Shown here in pieces: positions 40,938 through 48,301 of a stretch of DNA of 64,000 nucleotides. Each line of letters opens with the position of its first letter. Position 1 is the stretch's first letter. The position numbers and the translations under genes are program-made. The notes under the pieces are model-generated. The model saw nothing but the letters and a program-made list of their open reading frames with translations. It was not told the DNA's origin and made no database searches. Source of the DNA: Thermofilum sp. Lineage in GTDB: Archaea; Thermoproteota; Thermoprotei; Thermofilales; Thermofilaceae. The stretch covers positions 446,541 to 510,540 of the forward strand of contig JAVYKX010000002.1 of the NCBI GenBank assembly GCA_038741495.1. Direction: 5' to 3'.

Positions 40938-41966
40938 ATGAAGCTCGCAGAGCTCGAGTACGCGCTTTTAAGGAGTATCCCCCAGGCACGCACAGCGTCT
41001 AGTGCTGCGAAGCTCGCCGGAGTATCACCTTCTTACGTGCTGCGGAAGCTCCAAGCCCTGAGGGGTCGCTTCACGCTGAGAGGAGTGTTCGACTACAAGG
41101 CGCTCGGCCTCGAAGAGCACATCCTCACGACGAGATTCTCTGCCAGGCTCTGGGAGGAGAGTCTCCCCTACATCTCCCTCAAAGTGGCTCTCCAGACTGG
41201 CATGCAGCCCGAGAGTCTGCTTCTCGCGATCCTCGTCCCGCGCGGCAAAGCGGGGGACGTCGCCGACATCCTGGGAGTATCTCAAGACAGCTTAAGGCCA
41301 GCAGTGTCCTACAGGCTGAGACTGGATGCAGCGATCCTAACAGAGTACCTGAACGGCGAACTCGTACCGCTTCTAGACAATCTCCCCGAGGTGGTAGACT
41401 CCGGGAAAGCTCCACGGCTGGAGGGCATACCCCCGAGGAGAGTCGACGAGATTGACCTCTGGCTCGTGGCAGAGCTCTCCAGAGATCCCTTCGCGAAGCT
41501 CTCTCGAGCTGGAGAGCAAGTAGGCTTGAAGCAGCAGGTAGTGAGCTACCACCACGTCTACCACGTGCGCCCGCTGCACCTCTACAACGCTACCATCCCG
41601 CGGCTCTACTCGAACCTGCCTGGGAGGCTTCTGCAGCTGAAAGTCAGAGAAGGTTTCGAAGAAGCAGTAGCTTGGGCACTGTCGAGCCTACCATTCTCGT
41701 TCACCAGCATCGCCCAGCCGGGTGAGGGCCGAGTAGAGCTTCTAGCTTACCCTGGGGCCTGGGAGCTGAGCTTTCTCAGGAGACTGTCAAGGTGCAGAAT
41801 CATCCTGGACTACAAGATCCTCGGCTACACTCTCGAGAAGCCACGCGAGTACACAAACCCCTTCGGGAAGGTGATGAGTCGCGGAGAGTACCGGCTAGAC
41901 ATCCTTTACGAGGCTCTCTACACGCCTGAGAAAGCGGAGCGATCCTGGAGGATCTACGAGCTGTGA
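40938..41966 (+). CDS. Putative transcription regulator with two HTH-like domains
   Basis: 342 residues. The N-terminus (LAELEYALLRSIPQARTASS; AKLAGVSPSYVLRKLQAL) is an Lrp/MarR-like helix-turn-helix, and a second copy begins near 170 (VDEIDLWLVAELSRDP; AGEQVGLKQQVVSYHH). Beta-rich segments follow each HTH, giving a duplicated architecture seen in some uncharacterised archaeal regulators. No ligand-binding motif is recognised. It overlaps the convergent nuclease gene by 13 bp. Confidence 0.65.
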   Translation: MKLAELEYALLRSIPQARTASSAAKLAGVSPSYVLRKLQALRGRFTLRGVFDYKALGLEEHILTTRFSARLWEESLPYISLKVALQTGMQPESLLLAILVPRGKAGDVADILGVSQDSLRPAVSYRLRLDAAILTEYLNGELVPLLDNLPEVVDSGKAPRLEGIPPRRVDEIDLWLVAELSRDPFAKLSRAGEQVGLKQQVVSYHHVYHVRPLHLYNATIPRLYSNLPGRLLQLKVREGFEEAVAWALSSLPFSFTSIAQPGEGRVELLAYPGAWELSFLRRLSRCRIILDYKILGYTLEKPREYTNPFGKVMSRGEYRLDILYEALYTPEKAERSWRIYEL

Positions 41967-42451
41967 GCCGCGCGCTGCAGAGCGGAGAGGGCGATGCTCT
42001 CCCAGTCGAGGACCTCAACGAGCTGCTCAGGAGTCCTCAGGTAAGCCCTGGGCTTAGAGAGGAGGTTCAAAGACGCGAGGAGCGCGTAGAGCGAAACCTG
42101 GACACGCTCGCTACCTCGCACACCCACATAGCTCTTCACCTCGATCACCGCGGCCAGCTCTCCTCTAAAGAACAGGACGCGGTCCGCCACCCCGTAGAGC
42201 CAGCCGAAGCGGAAACGCCAGGCGAGGGGGAAAGGCGCCTCAGCGACCTCGCGCTCAAGGAGCCAGTCCGGCTCGCCGAAGAGCTCCGCGTGAACCTGCA
42301 CCCCCTCCCCAGCTCCCCGGCCCCGCCCCCTCCCGAACCGGCGCGCCACTTGGGTCACAGTGTACTTCGGCTCTCTGGACTCCAACGCGGCGAAGAACCG
42401 CTCCACAGCCGCTCTCAGGAGCTGCAAGCGGAAAAGCGTGTCACTTGACAT
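41954..42451 (-). CDS. Cas4/RecB-like PD-(D/E)XK nuclease
   Basis: About 165 residues. The core GVADRVLFF...AAVIEVKSYVGV followed by RVQVSLYALLA matches motifs II, III and the QxxxY helix of RecB/Cas4/Dna2-type nucleases: Asp, Glu-x-Lys, then Gln and Tyr. No Cys cluster for a Fe-S centre is present, unlike canonical Cas4. ATG 42451 (MSSDTLF) is preferred; ATG 42466 is in frame and would extend the overlap. Either way the start lies within the last bases of the RadA-paralog gene, so the two are translationally coupled. It may process ends for the recombinase. Confidence 0.7.
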   Translation of the reverse strand: MSSDTLFRLQLLRAAVERFFAALESREPKYTVTQVARRFGRGRGRGAGEGVQVHAELFGEPDWLLEREVAEAPFPLAWRFRFGWLYGVADRVLFFRGELAAVIEVKSYVGVRGSERVQVSLYALLASLNLLSKPRAYLRTPEQLVEVLDWESIALSALQRAAHSS

Positions 42452-43397
42452 CTCGAAGCCCGTCATCCGCTATGAGGAACGAGGCCGCCGCCCCCCTCGG
42501 GATACGGGGGGAGTCTAGGCACTCTACAGCCCACACGTCACCTGCTTTCCTCATGAAGAAGCGGTGGGTAGAGGCGTGCGCTATGATGTTCCCTCCAGCT
42601 GGCAGCTTAAGCGTCACGCCCCAAGAGCTCGGCACCGCGACAACCTGGTTCGTTACCACGACCGCAGCGCTGTGGACTCTAGCAGTCCTCTTGAGCCAGT
42701 CGAGAAGGTAGTTGATTCTCTGCTGCCTCGCTGCCAGCCACTCCCGCCCCTTGAACTCGGCCCTGTAGAGCGCTATGATTGAGTCAACGATCACCAGCCG
42801 CACACCCTCCCGCATGAGCTCCGGCAGTTTCCTCACAACAAGCTCCTCCATCTCGTCAACGTTGATGGGTCTCCCCACGAAGATCCCGGAGAGAGGGTCC
42901 TCGACGCCGAACCGCCTCGCAATTGCCTCCACCCGCTCCGGGCTGAACGTCCCCTCAGTGTCGATGTAGACCGCCCCTCCCCCCAGCCCTCCCCTCGCCG
43001 GAGGCAGCTGGACCGTCACGGAGAGCTGGTGGCAGAGCTGTGTCTTACCGCTGCCGAACTCGCCTGCGAACTCGTAGATATCGTAGACAGCGATCCCCCC
43101 GCCGAGGAGCTCGTCGATATCCTTAACCCCGGTGGTGAAAGTGTCCCGCCTCGCGAGCTGCTCAGCGTACTCCCTGCCCCTCACCACCCTGGCTTCCCAG
43201 CCCAGCAGGCGCCTAGCAGCGCGTATAACCTTCGCAGCTTTCTCACTCTCGATTCCAGCGAGCTCTTCGAGCTCCTCCGGGTTGTAGACTACTAGATCCT
43301 CAAGGTAGTTGATGCCTGCGCTCTTCAGCCTCGCGACAGTCACGCGGCCTATGCCTTCGATGTTCACGAGTTCGTCTACGCTCCTCGACATTTGCAT
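42441..43397 (-). CDS. RadA/RadB-family recombinase paralog with N-terminal HhH domain
   Basis: About 318 residues. An HhH domain (VNIEGIGRVTVARLKSAG) precedes the RecA core with Walker A GEFGSGKT, Walker B LVIVDSI and the LPAGGNIIAHAS loop close to that of RadA. Unlike euryarchaeal RadB it keeps the HhH domain, but it has no acidic extension. The start is ATG 43397, overlapping the upstream stop as TGATG; ATG 43391 has better Shine-Dalgarno spacing from GGGTGA. Rad51 paralogs modulate RadA filaments; here the partner genes suggest a dedicated complex. Confidence 0.9.
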   Translation of the reverse strand: MQMSRSVDELVNIEGIGRVTVARLKSAGINYLEDLVVYNPEELEELAGIESEKAAKVIRAARRLLGWEARVVRGREYAEQLARRDTFTTGVKDIDELLGGGIAVYDIYEFAGEFGSGKTQLCHQLSVTVQLPPARGGLGGGAVYIDTEGTFSPERVEAIARRFGVEDPLSGIFVGRPINVDEMEELVVRKLPELMREGVRLVIVDSIIALYRAEFKGREWLAARQQRINYLLDWLKRTARVHSAAVVVTNQVVAVPSSWGVTLKLPAGGNIIAHASTHRFFMRKAGDVWAVECLDSPRIPRGAAASFLIADDGLRDVK

Positions 43398-43948
43398 CAC
43401 CCGCAGAGCTTTTCCCCGTCCACGAAGCAGAGCACCCTTCCCTCCTCCTTCGTGCAGATGATCCGCTTCACGTAGCCCCTCCATTCCTCGCTTGCCCGCC
43501 CACCGAAGACGACTACAGGAACCCTGTAGGCGGAGGCCACGCGGGAAAGTATGTCTAGAGCGTAGCGGATCCCCTGCTCCTCATGCTGGGTGAAGCGGTC
43601 GTCCAAGTCCTCCACCAGCACCGCGCGCCTCCCCTCCTCGAGCACTCGAGGGAGGTCGAAGAGCAGGTACTCTAGGAAGTCAGCGTCAAGGAGCCCCGGC
43701 ACCGTGAGAGCTCCAGGCACCGCGAGCGCAGCACCCCTGACGTAGGTTAGCCCCGGGGCGAGCAGCACCTCCCTGCCGCACACCTGAGCCCTGACCGCTA
43801 AGGGTGCGAGGAGCAGCAGGGCCCGGCTAAGCTCCCTCTCGATGCTTGGAGCCAGCTCGCCGAAGATAGCTTCCAGCTCTTCGCGCCTGAACACCTTCAA
43901 GTGCCGCAGAGTGAACGCCTCCTTCCCGACAACCACCACCAAGCTCAT
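43397..43948 (-). CDS. Degenerate RecA-like protein (no Walker A)
   Basis: 183 residues. No P-loop is present, but the succession LLFDLPRVL, RRAVLVEDLDDRF (a Walker-B-like strand ending in acids), YALDILSRVASAYRVPVVVFGG and VKRIICTKEEGRVLCFVDG follows the strand order of a RecA core after Walker A. Its position between a winged-helix gene and the RadA paralog, with both junctions overlapping, supports an accessory subunit of the recombinase, like non-catalytic Rad51 paralogs. The fold assignment is inference from pattern only. Confidence 0.55.
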   Translation of the reverse strand: MSLVVVVGKEAFTLRHLKVFRREELEAIFGELAPSIERELSRALLLLAPLAVRAQVCGREVLLAPGLTYVRGAALAVPGALTVPGLLDADFLEYLLFDLPRVLEEGRRAVLVEDLDDRFTQHEEQGIRYALDILSRVASAYRVPVVVFGGRASEEWRGYVKRIICTKEEGRVLCFVDGEKLCG

Positions 43949-44298
43949 AGCCCCACCCGCGACCTACCCCGCTGCGCGAGGATGCTGAACCACGGGTTAC
44001 CGGCGACGAAGCTCGGCAGCTCGCCCGCCGCTTCCGGCTCCACGGCCACGGCAGGAAGGGGGCCCTGGGTTTCGAGAAGCTCCCGAGCGCGCTTCAGCAA
44101 GCTCAGGATCTCGAGCCCCTTCTCGTTAAGCGAGACGATAGTTAATCGCCCCTTCTTCCTCACGTTGACGACGCCGCGAGCCCTCAGGAGCTCGAGAACC
44201 TCGTGAGCTTTCCTCGAGTTACGGGAGATCTCGCTCAGCAGTACTTCCTCCTCACCAATCTTCATCACCCAGCCGAGGATCCTCAGCAGCTCGTTCAC
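43945..44298 (-). CDS. Small winged-helix protein
   Basis: 117 residues. Residues 12-75 form a MarR-like winged helix (EEEVLLSEISRNSRKAHEVL; KKGRLTIVSLNEKGLEIL). The C-terminal 40 residues are Pro/Glu-rich, then NPWFSILAQRGR. It is the first gene of the four-gene minus-strand operon; its stop overlaps the next start by 4 bp. It may autoregulate the operon or contact DNA as part of the repair complex. Confidence 0.7.
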   Translation of the reverse strand: MNELLRILGWVMKIGEEEVLLSEISRNSRKAHEVLELLRARGVVNVRKKGRLTIVSLNEKGLEILSLLKRARELLETQGPLPAVAVEPEAAGELPSFVAGNPWFSILAQRGRSRVGL

Positions 44299-44406
44299 AC
44301 TAACGCTGTGATGATGGAGTATAAAGCTGTTATGCTTTACTGCCCGGCGAGCTGAGCTTTAGAAAAAGTTATCAGATCATGCCTCGAGCGTTACACAGTG
44401 GCTGTT

Positions 44407-44988
44407 ATGCCTCGGAGGCGTTCCGAGCAGAGTCTGCAAGCGGTCGCGTACGCCATGATCTTTCTCGCAGTCGCCGCCTTCGCCGCCGGGTACTTCCTGG
44501 GGAGAGGCTCGGCAGCCCCGTCGCCCTCTGCAGCTGTTCAGGGCGTCAGCGTGGAGCTGCTGAACGACCGGGACTACTACCCCACCTTGCTCGATCTAAT
44601 TTCGCGCGCAAACCGGTCAATCTACATCATGATGTATGTTTTCAAGAGCGATACCGACACTATCATGAGGATCACGAATCTCCTCGTGAGCAAAGCCAAG
44701 CAGGGGCTGGACGTGAGGGTGATTCTAGAGAACTCGATAGAGGATAACTCGTACGCCTACCAGTTGCTCAAGGAGGGCGGCGTGAGGGTAGTCTACGACT
44801 CGCGCTCAGTGACAACGCACTCCAAGCTTGTGATCATCGACGGCTACATCATTCTCGTGGGCTCGCACAACTTCAGCTACATGGCGATGATGCGCAACCA
44901 CGAATCAAGCGTCTTGATCATCAGCCCCGAGCTGGCCGCGAGGCAGACAGAGTACTTTATGAGCGTCTGGACTGAGAGCACAGGCTGA
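44407..44988 (+). CDS. Membrane-anchored phospholipase D-family nuclease (single HKD motif)
   Basis: 193 residues. A transmembrane helix (about 10-32) follows a positively charged start (PRRRSEQ), so the catalytic domain probably faces outside. One HKD motif, THSKLVIIDGYIILVGSHN (His138, Lys140, Asp145, Ser153, Asn155), indicates a Nuc-type PLD enzyme working as a homodimer. Substrates could be DNA, RNA or phospholipid; Nuc-type members are often extracellular nucleases. ATG 44407 is favoured over GTG 44398. It is followed after 10 bp by another small membrane protein. Confidence 0.85.
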   Translation: MPRRRSEQSLQAVAYAMIFLAVAAFAAGYFLGRGSAAPSPSAAVQGVSVELLNDRDYYPTLLDLISRANRSIYIMMYVFKSDTDTIMRITNLLVSKAKQGLDVRVILENSIEDNSYAYQLLKEGGVRVVYDSRSVTTHSKLVIIDGYIILVGSHNFSYMAMMRNHESSVLIISPELAARQTEYFMSVWTESTG

Positions 44989-44998
44989 GGTGGCGAGC

Positions 44999-45298
44999 GT
45001 GGATAAAGACAGGCTTGCCGGCGCCATACTGCTTCTCACTGCCCTCACCCTGGGGGCGGCGTACGTCTACTTCCTTTTCTTCGGCAGCGACTCCGTCAGC
45101 ATCTTCGTCCTCAAGCTCACAGCGCTGGGCACCGTCGGGTCTTTTCTCCTGCTCATGGGCTGGATAGGCTTCTCGCTCCTTACATCACCCCCGCGAAAGA
45201 AGATCGAGGAAGTTGAGCGGAGGCTCGCGGAGGAGCTGAAGAAGCTGCGCGAGAAAGGCTACCCCTTCCCGTGGGTCGATGCGAGTGGAGGTGGGTAA
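44999..45298 (+). CDS. Small membrane protein with a cytoplasmic coiled coil
   Basis: 99 residues from GTG 44999, chosen because GAGGTGG lies 6 bp upstream. Two transmembrane helices (about 7-27 and 33-58) are followed by a charged helix (KKIEEVERRLAEELKKLREKG) that could form a coiled coil. No family is recognised. It sits between the PLD nuclease and the ThiN fusion and overlaps the latter by 20 bp, so all three may be co-transcribed. Confidence 0.7.
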   Translation: MDKDRLAGAILLLTALTLGAAYVYFLFFGSDSVSIFVLKLTALGTVGSFLLLMGWIGFSLLTSPPRKKIEEVERRLAEELKKLREKGYPFPWVDASGGG

Positions 45299-46670
45299 GC
45301 TCGGCTTAAGCCGCCTGCGCCCCCTTCTCGAGAGAGCCGGCGTGAGAGCCGAGCTCGACGCGAACGAGGTAGAGGGCTTTCTCGTCACAGTGAACCCAGC
45401 GGTTGGCGTGCCCGACGAGCTGCTCGGCTTCTTCGCTTTTCACTACTCTGCCTCCAACATCGCTGCTGCATTCGGCAAGCCTGAGTACTCGCTGCTGGAT
45501 CTCACCCTGCCGCCCGGCTACCCCCCGGAGAAAGCGGAGCTAATCCTATCCACCTTCATTGAGGAGTGCCGGAAGTACGGCGTCAAGCTCGTAGGAGGCC
45601 ACACGGGAAGGTACGAGGGAGTAGAGTACCCTCTGGCCTCGTCCACGATGCTGGGCCGCAGGCTCCGCCCCAGGCTGGCTCCAGAAGAGGGCGACAGAGT
45701 CTACTTGCTAGGTAAGGTGGGCTCTGAAGCCGCCTGGCTCGCTGGCGCGCAAGTAGAGCTGGAGGAGCTTACCCCTCTACCTAAAGCTCTGAAGCTGGCC
45801 GAGATCGGTGGGGTAAAGCTGGCTCACGATGTCTCCGAGGGAGGTTTGCTCGGCGCCTTGCTCGAGGTGAGCGCGTTTTACAGGCGAGTCATAGAGGTGG
45901 ATAGGGGTAGCGTTCCAGTGGAAGAGCGCGCGCCGCGTGTGAGCGAGCCTCTAGCGCTGCCATCCTACGGGGCTCTGATCGCCGTGGGCGATGCTACCGT
46001 GAGGCGTGACGCGGCGAGCCTAGGCTTAGAGTGCTACGAGATAGGCCGTGTCCTTTCGGAAGGCACCGGAGTCGTCGTCGACGGAGCCCTCGTGCAGGAA
46101 GCTCCCATAAGCGAGGTCGTCGCCCTCTATGCTCCTGGCGTGGCCGGGAAGGGAGAGCTGGCGGCGGTGGCGCTCGCAGCTGAAAGGTTCTGCAGTCTGA
46201 GAGGGGTGGAGCGCCTCATCCCAGAAGTGGGAGTGAACATCGCTTACGCTAGACCGGGAGCGGAGTCGCCCGACGATGTTGCTGCGATCGAGGGCCGAAT
46301 AGTCAGGACGTCGAGAGGGGTGCGAGCCTGCGGGAAGCCTGCTTTCGGGGCTTCAAGGCACCTTGCGGGGGTTCTGCTCGCAGTCTCGGCTCGGAGACCG
46401 CACATCAGGGCTGCTCTCAACCTCAAGCCGGAGCGGGAGCTCCTCGAAGCTCTAGGGCGGCTCGGCCTTAGAGTTGCGAGAGTGGAGCCAAGCAGCGCCT
46501 GCCCTATCGCTGAAGCCGCTAAGAAAGGCTTGGAGGCTGACGCCTACTATTACGAGGCTGCGCCGGGGCTGGAGCCCTCGCTGGTCATCCTCGCTGAAGA
46601 CCCGCTAAAGCTGATCGAGCTGCTCGAGGAAGCGCTAGCGCTGCTGGAGCGGCGGGCCAGCGGCTTCTGA
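45279..46670 (+). CDS. AIR synthase-related domain fused to ThiN (thiamine phosphate synthase)
   Basis: 463 residues. The first 285 follow the AIRS/HypE/ThiL plan: GGHTG at 106-110, GDRVYLLG near 138 and HDVSEGGLLGAL at 183-194, all ATP-site elements. The last 160 are a ThiN domain (IPEVGVNIAYA 314-324, DDVAAIEGRIVR, FGASRHLAG 356-364, RAALNLK). ThiN joins hydroxymethylpyrimidine-PP and thiazole phosphate to TMP and is normally fused to ThiD kinase. If the first domain acts as ThiL (TMP kinase), the fusion would make and phosphorylate TMP in one protein; that is inference. Confidence 0.83.
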   Translation: MRVEVGKLGLSRLRPLLERAGVRAELDANEVEGFLVTVNPAVGVPDELLGFFAFHYSASNIAAAFGKPEYSLLDLTLPPGYPPEKAELILSTFIEECRKYGVKLVGGHTGRYEGVEYPLASSTMLGRRLRPRLAPEEGDRVYLLGKVGSEAAWLAGAQVELEELTPLPKALKLAEIGGVKLAHDVSEGGLLGALLEVSAFYRRVIEVDRGSVPVEERAPRVSEPLALPSYGALIAVGDATVRRDAASLGLECYEIGRVLSEGTGVVVDGALVQEAPISEVVALYAPGVAGKGELAAVALAAERFCSLRGVERLIPEVGVNIAYARPGAESPDDVAAIEGRIVRTSRGVRACGKPAFGASRHLAGVLLAVSARRPHIRAALNLKPERELLEALGRLGLRVARVEPSSACPIAEAAKKGLEADAYYYEAAPGLEPSLVILAEDPLKLIELLEEALALLERRASGF

Positions 46671-46746
46671 GGTTGCTGCCGCTGCGAAAAACCCGCGCCC
46701 TCAGGCCTCAAAAGGCTTTAATTACCCCTCAAAGCAGCTTCCCCGG
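46671..46746. other. Intergenic sequence before the sRNA candidate
   Basis: It contains AAAGGCTTTAATTACCCC near 46710-46727, a TATA-like patch that could drive the sRNA candidate at 46747. No open frame or repeat was found. With 46747-46865 it makes a 195 bp gap between the ThiN fusion and alaX. Confidence 0.3.
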
Positions 46747-46798
46747 ATGATGTGAGCTTGCCCCCCGGCGAGCGGTGAGCCTCATTACCGCGTGCTGA
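46747..46798 (+). ncRNA. Candidate C/D box sRNA
   Basis: ATGATGT (46747-46753) differs at one base from the C-box consensus RUGAUGA, and CTGA (46795-46798) is a perfect D box 52 nt later, the usual span of archaeal C/D sRNAs. ATTACCGCG just before the D box is complementary to CGCGGUAAU of the 16S rRNA 530 loop; by the N+5 rule it would point to the C equivalent to E. coli 528 (own count). D' and C' boxes are poor (GCGA, GTGAGCC). No stem is obvious. Confidence 0.38.
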
Positions 46799-46865
46799 CG
46801 CACCTCAAACTTCTCCCTCATCGAGCGGGCAACGCTCAAATACGGCCTAGGGCTCAGTCTACGCG

Positions 46866-47588
46866 ATGTCAAAGCTCCTCTACCAGCTCGACAGCTATCT
46901 GCGCGAGTTTGAAGCCCAGATCACGCGCGTAGAGAGCGGTAAAGTCTACCTCACCAGCACCGCCTTCCACCCGGGCCCCAGCGGGGGGCTGGACACGGAT
47001 AAGGGATGGCTGATACTGCCGGACGGCTCGAGAGTCGAAGTCCTCCAGGCTGTCGAGGAGGCCGGGGATGTTGCTCACGTAGTCAGCGACTCGTCGCGGC
47101 TTACAGCGGGGATGACTGTGCGCGGAGTGATCGACTGGGAGAGGCGGTATCGCATGATGAGACTTCACACCGCGAGCCACGTTCTCGCGGCAGTTCTCTA
47201 CAGAAAGTACGGCGCGCTCGTGACGGGAGGCCACATCGAGCCGGACGCCGCTAGGGATGACTTCGACCTGCCGGGCGTGGAGGATTGGAAGGCTGCGCTT
47301 CTGGAGGCCGTTAGGGAGAGCAACGAGATCCTGAAGAAGTGCATCGAGGTGAGGGTCTACTGGCTCCCCCGAGAGGAGGCCTTGAAGATCCCCGGCATAG
47401 TGAAGCTCGCGGAGCGGTTACCGCCCGATGTGGCTGAGATAAGGGTAGTCGAGATACCGGGCGTCGACATACAGGCGGATGGAGGGCCTCACGTCAAGAA
47501 CACGTGCGAAGTTGGCGAGATCGTGGTGCAGAAGCTCGAGAGCAAGGGTGCCAGGCGGAAAAGAATAACCTATACGCTCTCCCCGTAG
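46866..47588 (+). CDS. alaX: Alanyl-tRNA editing protein AlaX
   Basis: 240 residues. The zinc-site motifs of the AlaRS editing domain are present: HTASHVLAAVL (HxxxH, about 98-102) and DGGPHVKNTCEVG (Cys and His, near 200-213). The N-terminal GG-containing barrel (HPGPSGGLDTDKG) fits AlaX-M. It hydrolyses Ser or Gly mischarged on tRNA-Ala. ATG 46866 is 9 bp past a CTCAGTC stretch with no strong Shine-Dalgarno. Confidence 0.94.
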   Translation: MSKLLYQLDSYLREFEAQITRVESGKVYLTSTAFHPGPSGGLDTDKGWLILPDGSRVEVLQAVEEAGDVAHVVSDSSRLTAGMTVRGVIDWERRYRMMRLHTASHVLAAVLYRKYGALVTGGHIEPDAARDDFDLPGVEDWKAALLEAVRESNEILKKCIEVRVYWLPREEALKIPGIVKLAERLPPDVAEIRVVEIPGVDIQADGGPHVKNTCEVGEIVVQKLESKGARRKRITYTLSP

Positions 47589-47601
47589 CCGCAGCTTAAG
47601 C

Positions 47602-47609
47602 GATATAAG
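47602..47609 (+). promoter_or_regulatory. TATA box of the methyltransferase gene
   Basis: GATATAAG lies about 25 bp before GTG 47630, consistent with a leaderless transcript starting at the codon itself. Confidence 0.6.
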
Positions 47610-47629
47610 GGCTACAGCCTATTGCAGCC

Positions 47630-48301
47630 GTGCCTCACCGCGCCAGGATTATCCAGCTGTTTGACTCAGTCGCGAAAGCTTACGACGCGTGGTACGCTCA
47701 GCCCGCGGGTAGAGTAGTCCTCGAGACGGAAGCCCGCATGCTGGGCTCCGTGCTCCCGGCCGGGGTGGGGGCGGAAGTCGGCGCAGGGACTTGCGTTTTC
47801 GCGCAGGTGCTCTCCAGAGACCGCGAAATCGTGTGCTGCGACCCCTCTCTGGAGATGCTCGAGCTGGGCAGGGAGAGGTGCCCTCACGTGCTCGCGTCGA
47901 CAGCCGAGGAGCCGCCCCTGCGCCCTCGCTCGCTGGATTTCGCGTACCTGGTGACGGTCATCGAGTTCCTGGAGGAGCCGGGGCTGGCGCTCGCGCAGCT
48001 CAGCAGTCTCGTCAGGCGGGGCGGCGTTCTCGCCGTCCTTTTCATCGAGAGGCAAAGCCGCTGGGGGCGGCTCTACGAGGAAGTGGGGAGGAGGGGGGAG
48101 GACCCCGTGCTGGCTTCAGCCCGGCTCTACAGTTTCGAGGAAGTTGAGGATCTACTGCGCCGGTCAGGCTTACGGGTGAGGAGGGTGCTGCAAGCTCTCG
48201 ACTACGAGCCGCTCTCCGTGCCTTCAGAGGAGCCGAAGATTTACGAAGGGTTATCTTGCGCTGACTGCGGGGTCACTCTGATCGCTGCCGAGCCGCAGTG
48301 A
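47630..48301 (+). CDS. Class I SAM-dependent methyltransferase
   Basis: 223 residues of the ubiE/type-11 pattern: FDSVAKAYDAWY at the start, the SAM turn VGAGTCVFA near 51, CCDPSLEML and LVTVIEFLEEP. Four cysteines occur near the C-terminus and in the SAM domain, with CADC near 212 perhaps binding a metal. Substrate unknown; small molecules such as quinones are usual for this subgroup. GTG 47630 fits the TATA box. The 3' end overlaps the convergent GGR gene by 29 bp. Confidence 0.85.
   Translation: MPHRARIIQLFDSVAKAYDAWYAQPAGRVVLETEARMLGSVLPAGVGAEVGAGTCVFAQVLSRDREIVCCDPSLEMLELGRERCPHVLASTAEEPPLRPRSLDFAYLVTVIEFLEEPGLALAQLSSLVRRGGVLAVLFIERQSRWGRLYEEVGRRGEDPVLASARLYSFEEVEDLLRRSGLRVRRVLQALDYEPLSVPSEEPKIYEGLSCADCGVTLIAAEPQ

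Noticed and set aside
41954-42451. CRISPR-associated Cas4
   Set aside because: There are no CRISPR repeats or other cas genes in the window, the Cys cluster of Cas4 is missing, and the neighbours are recombination genes.
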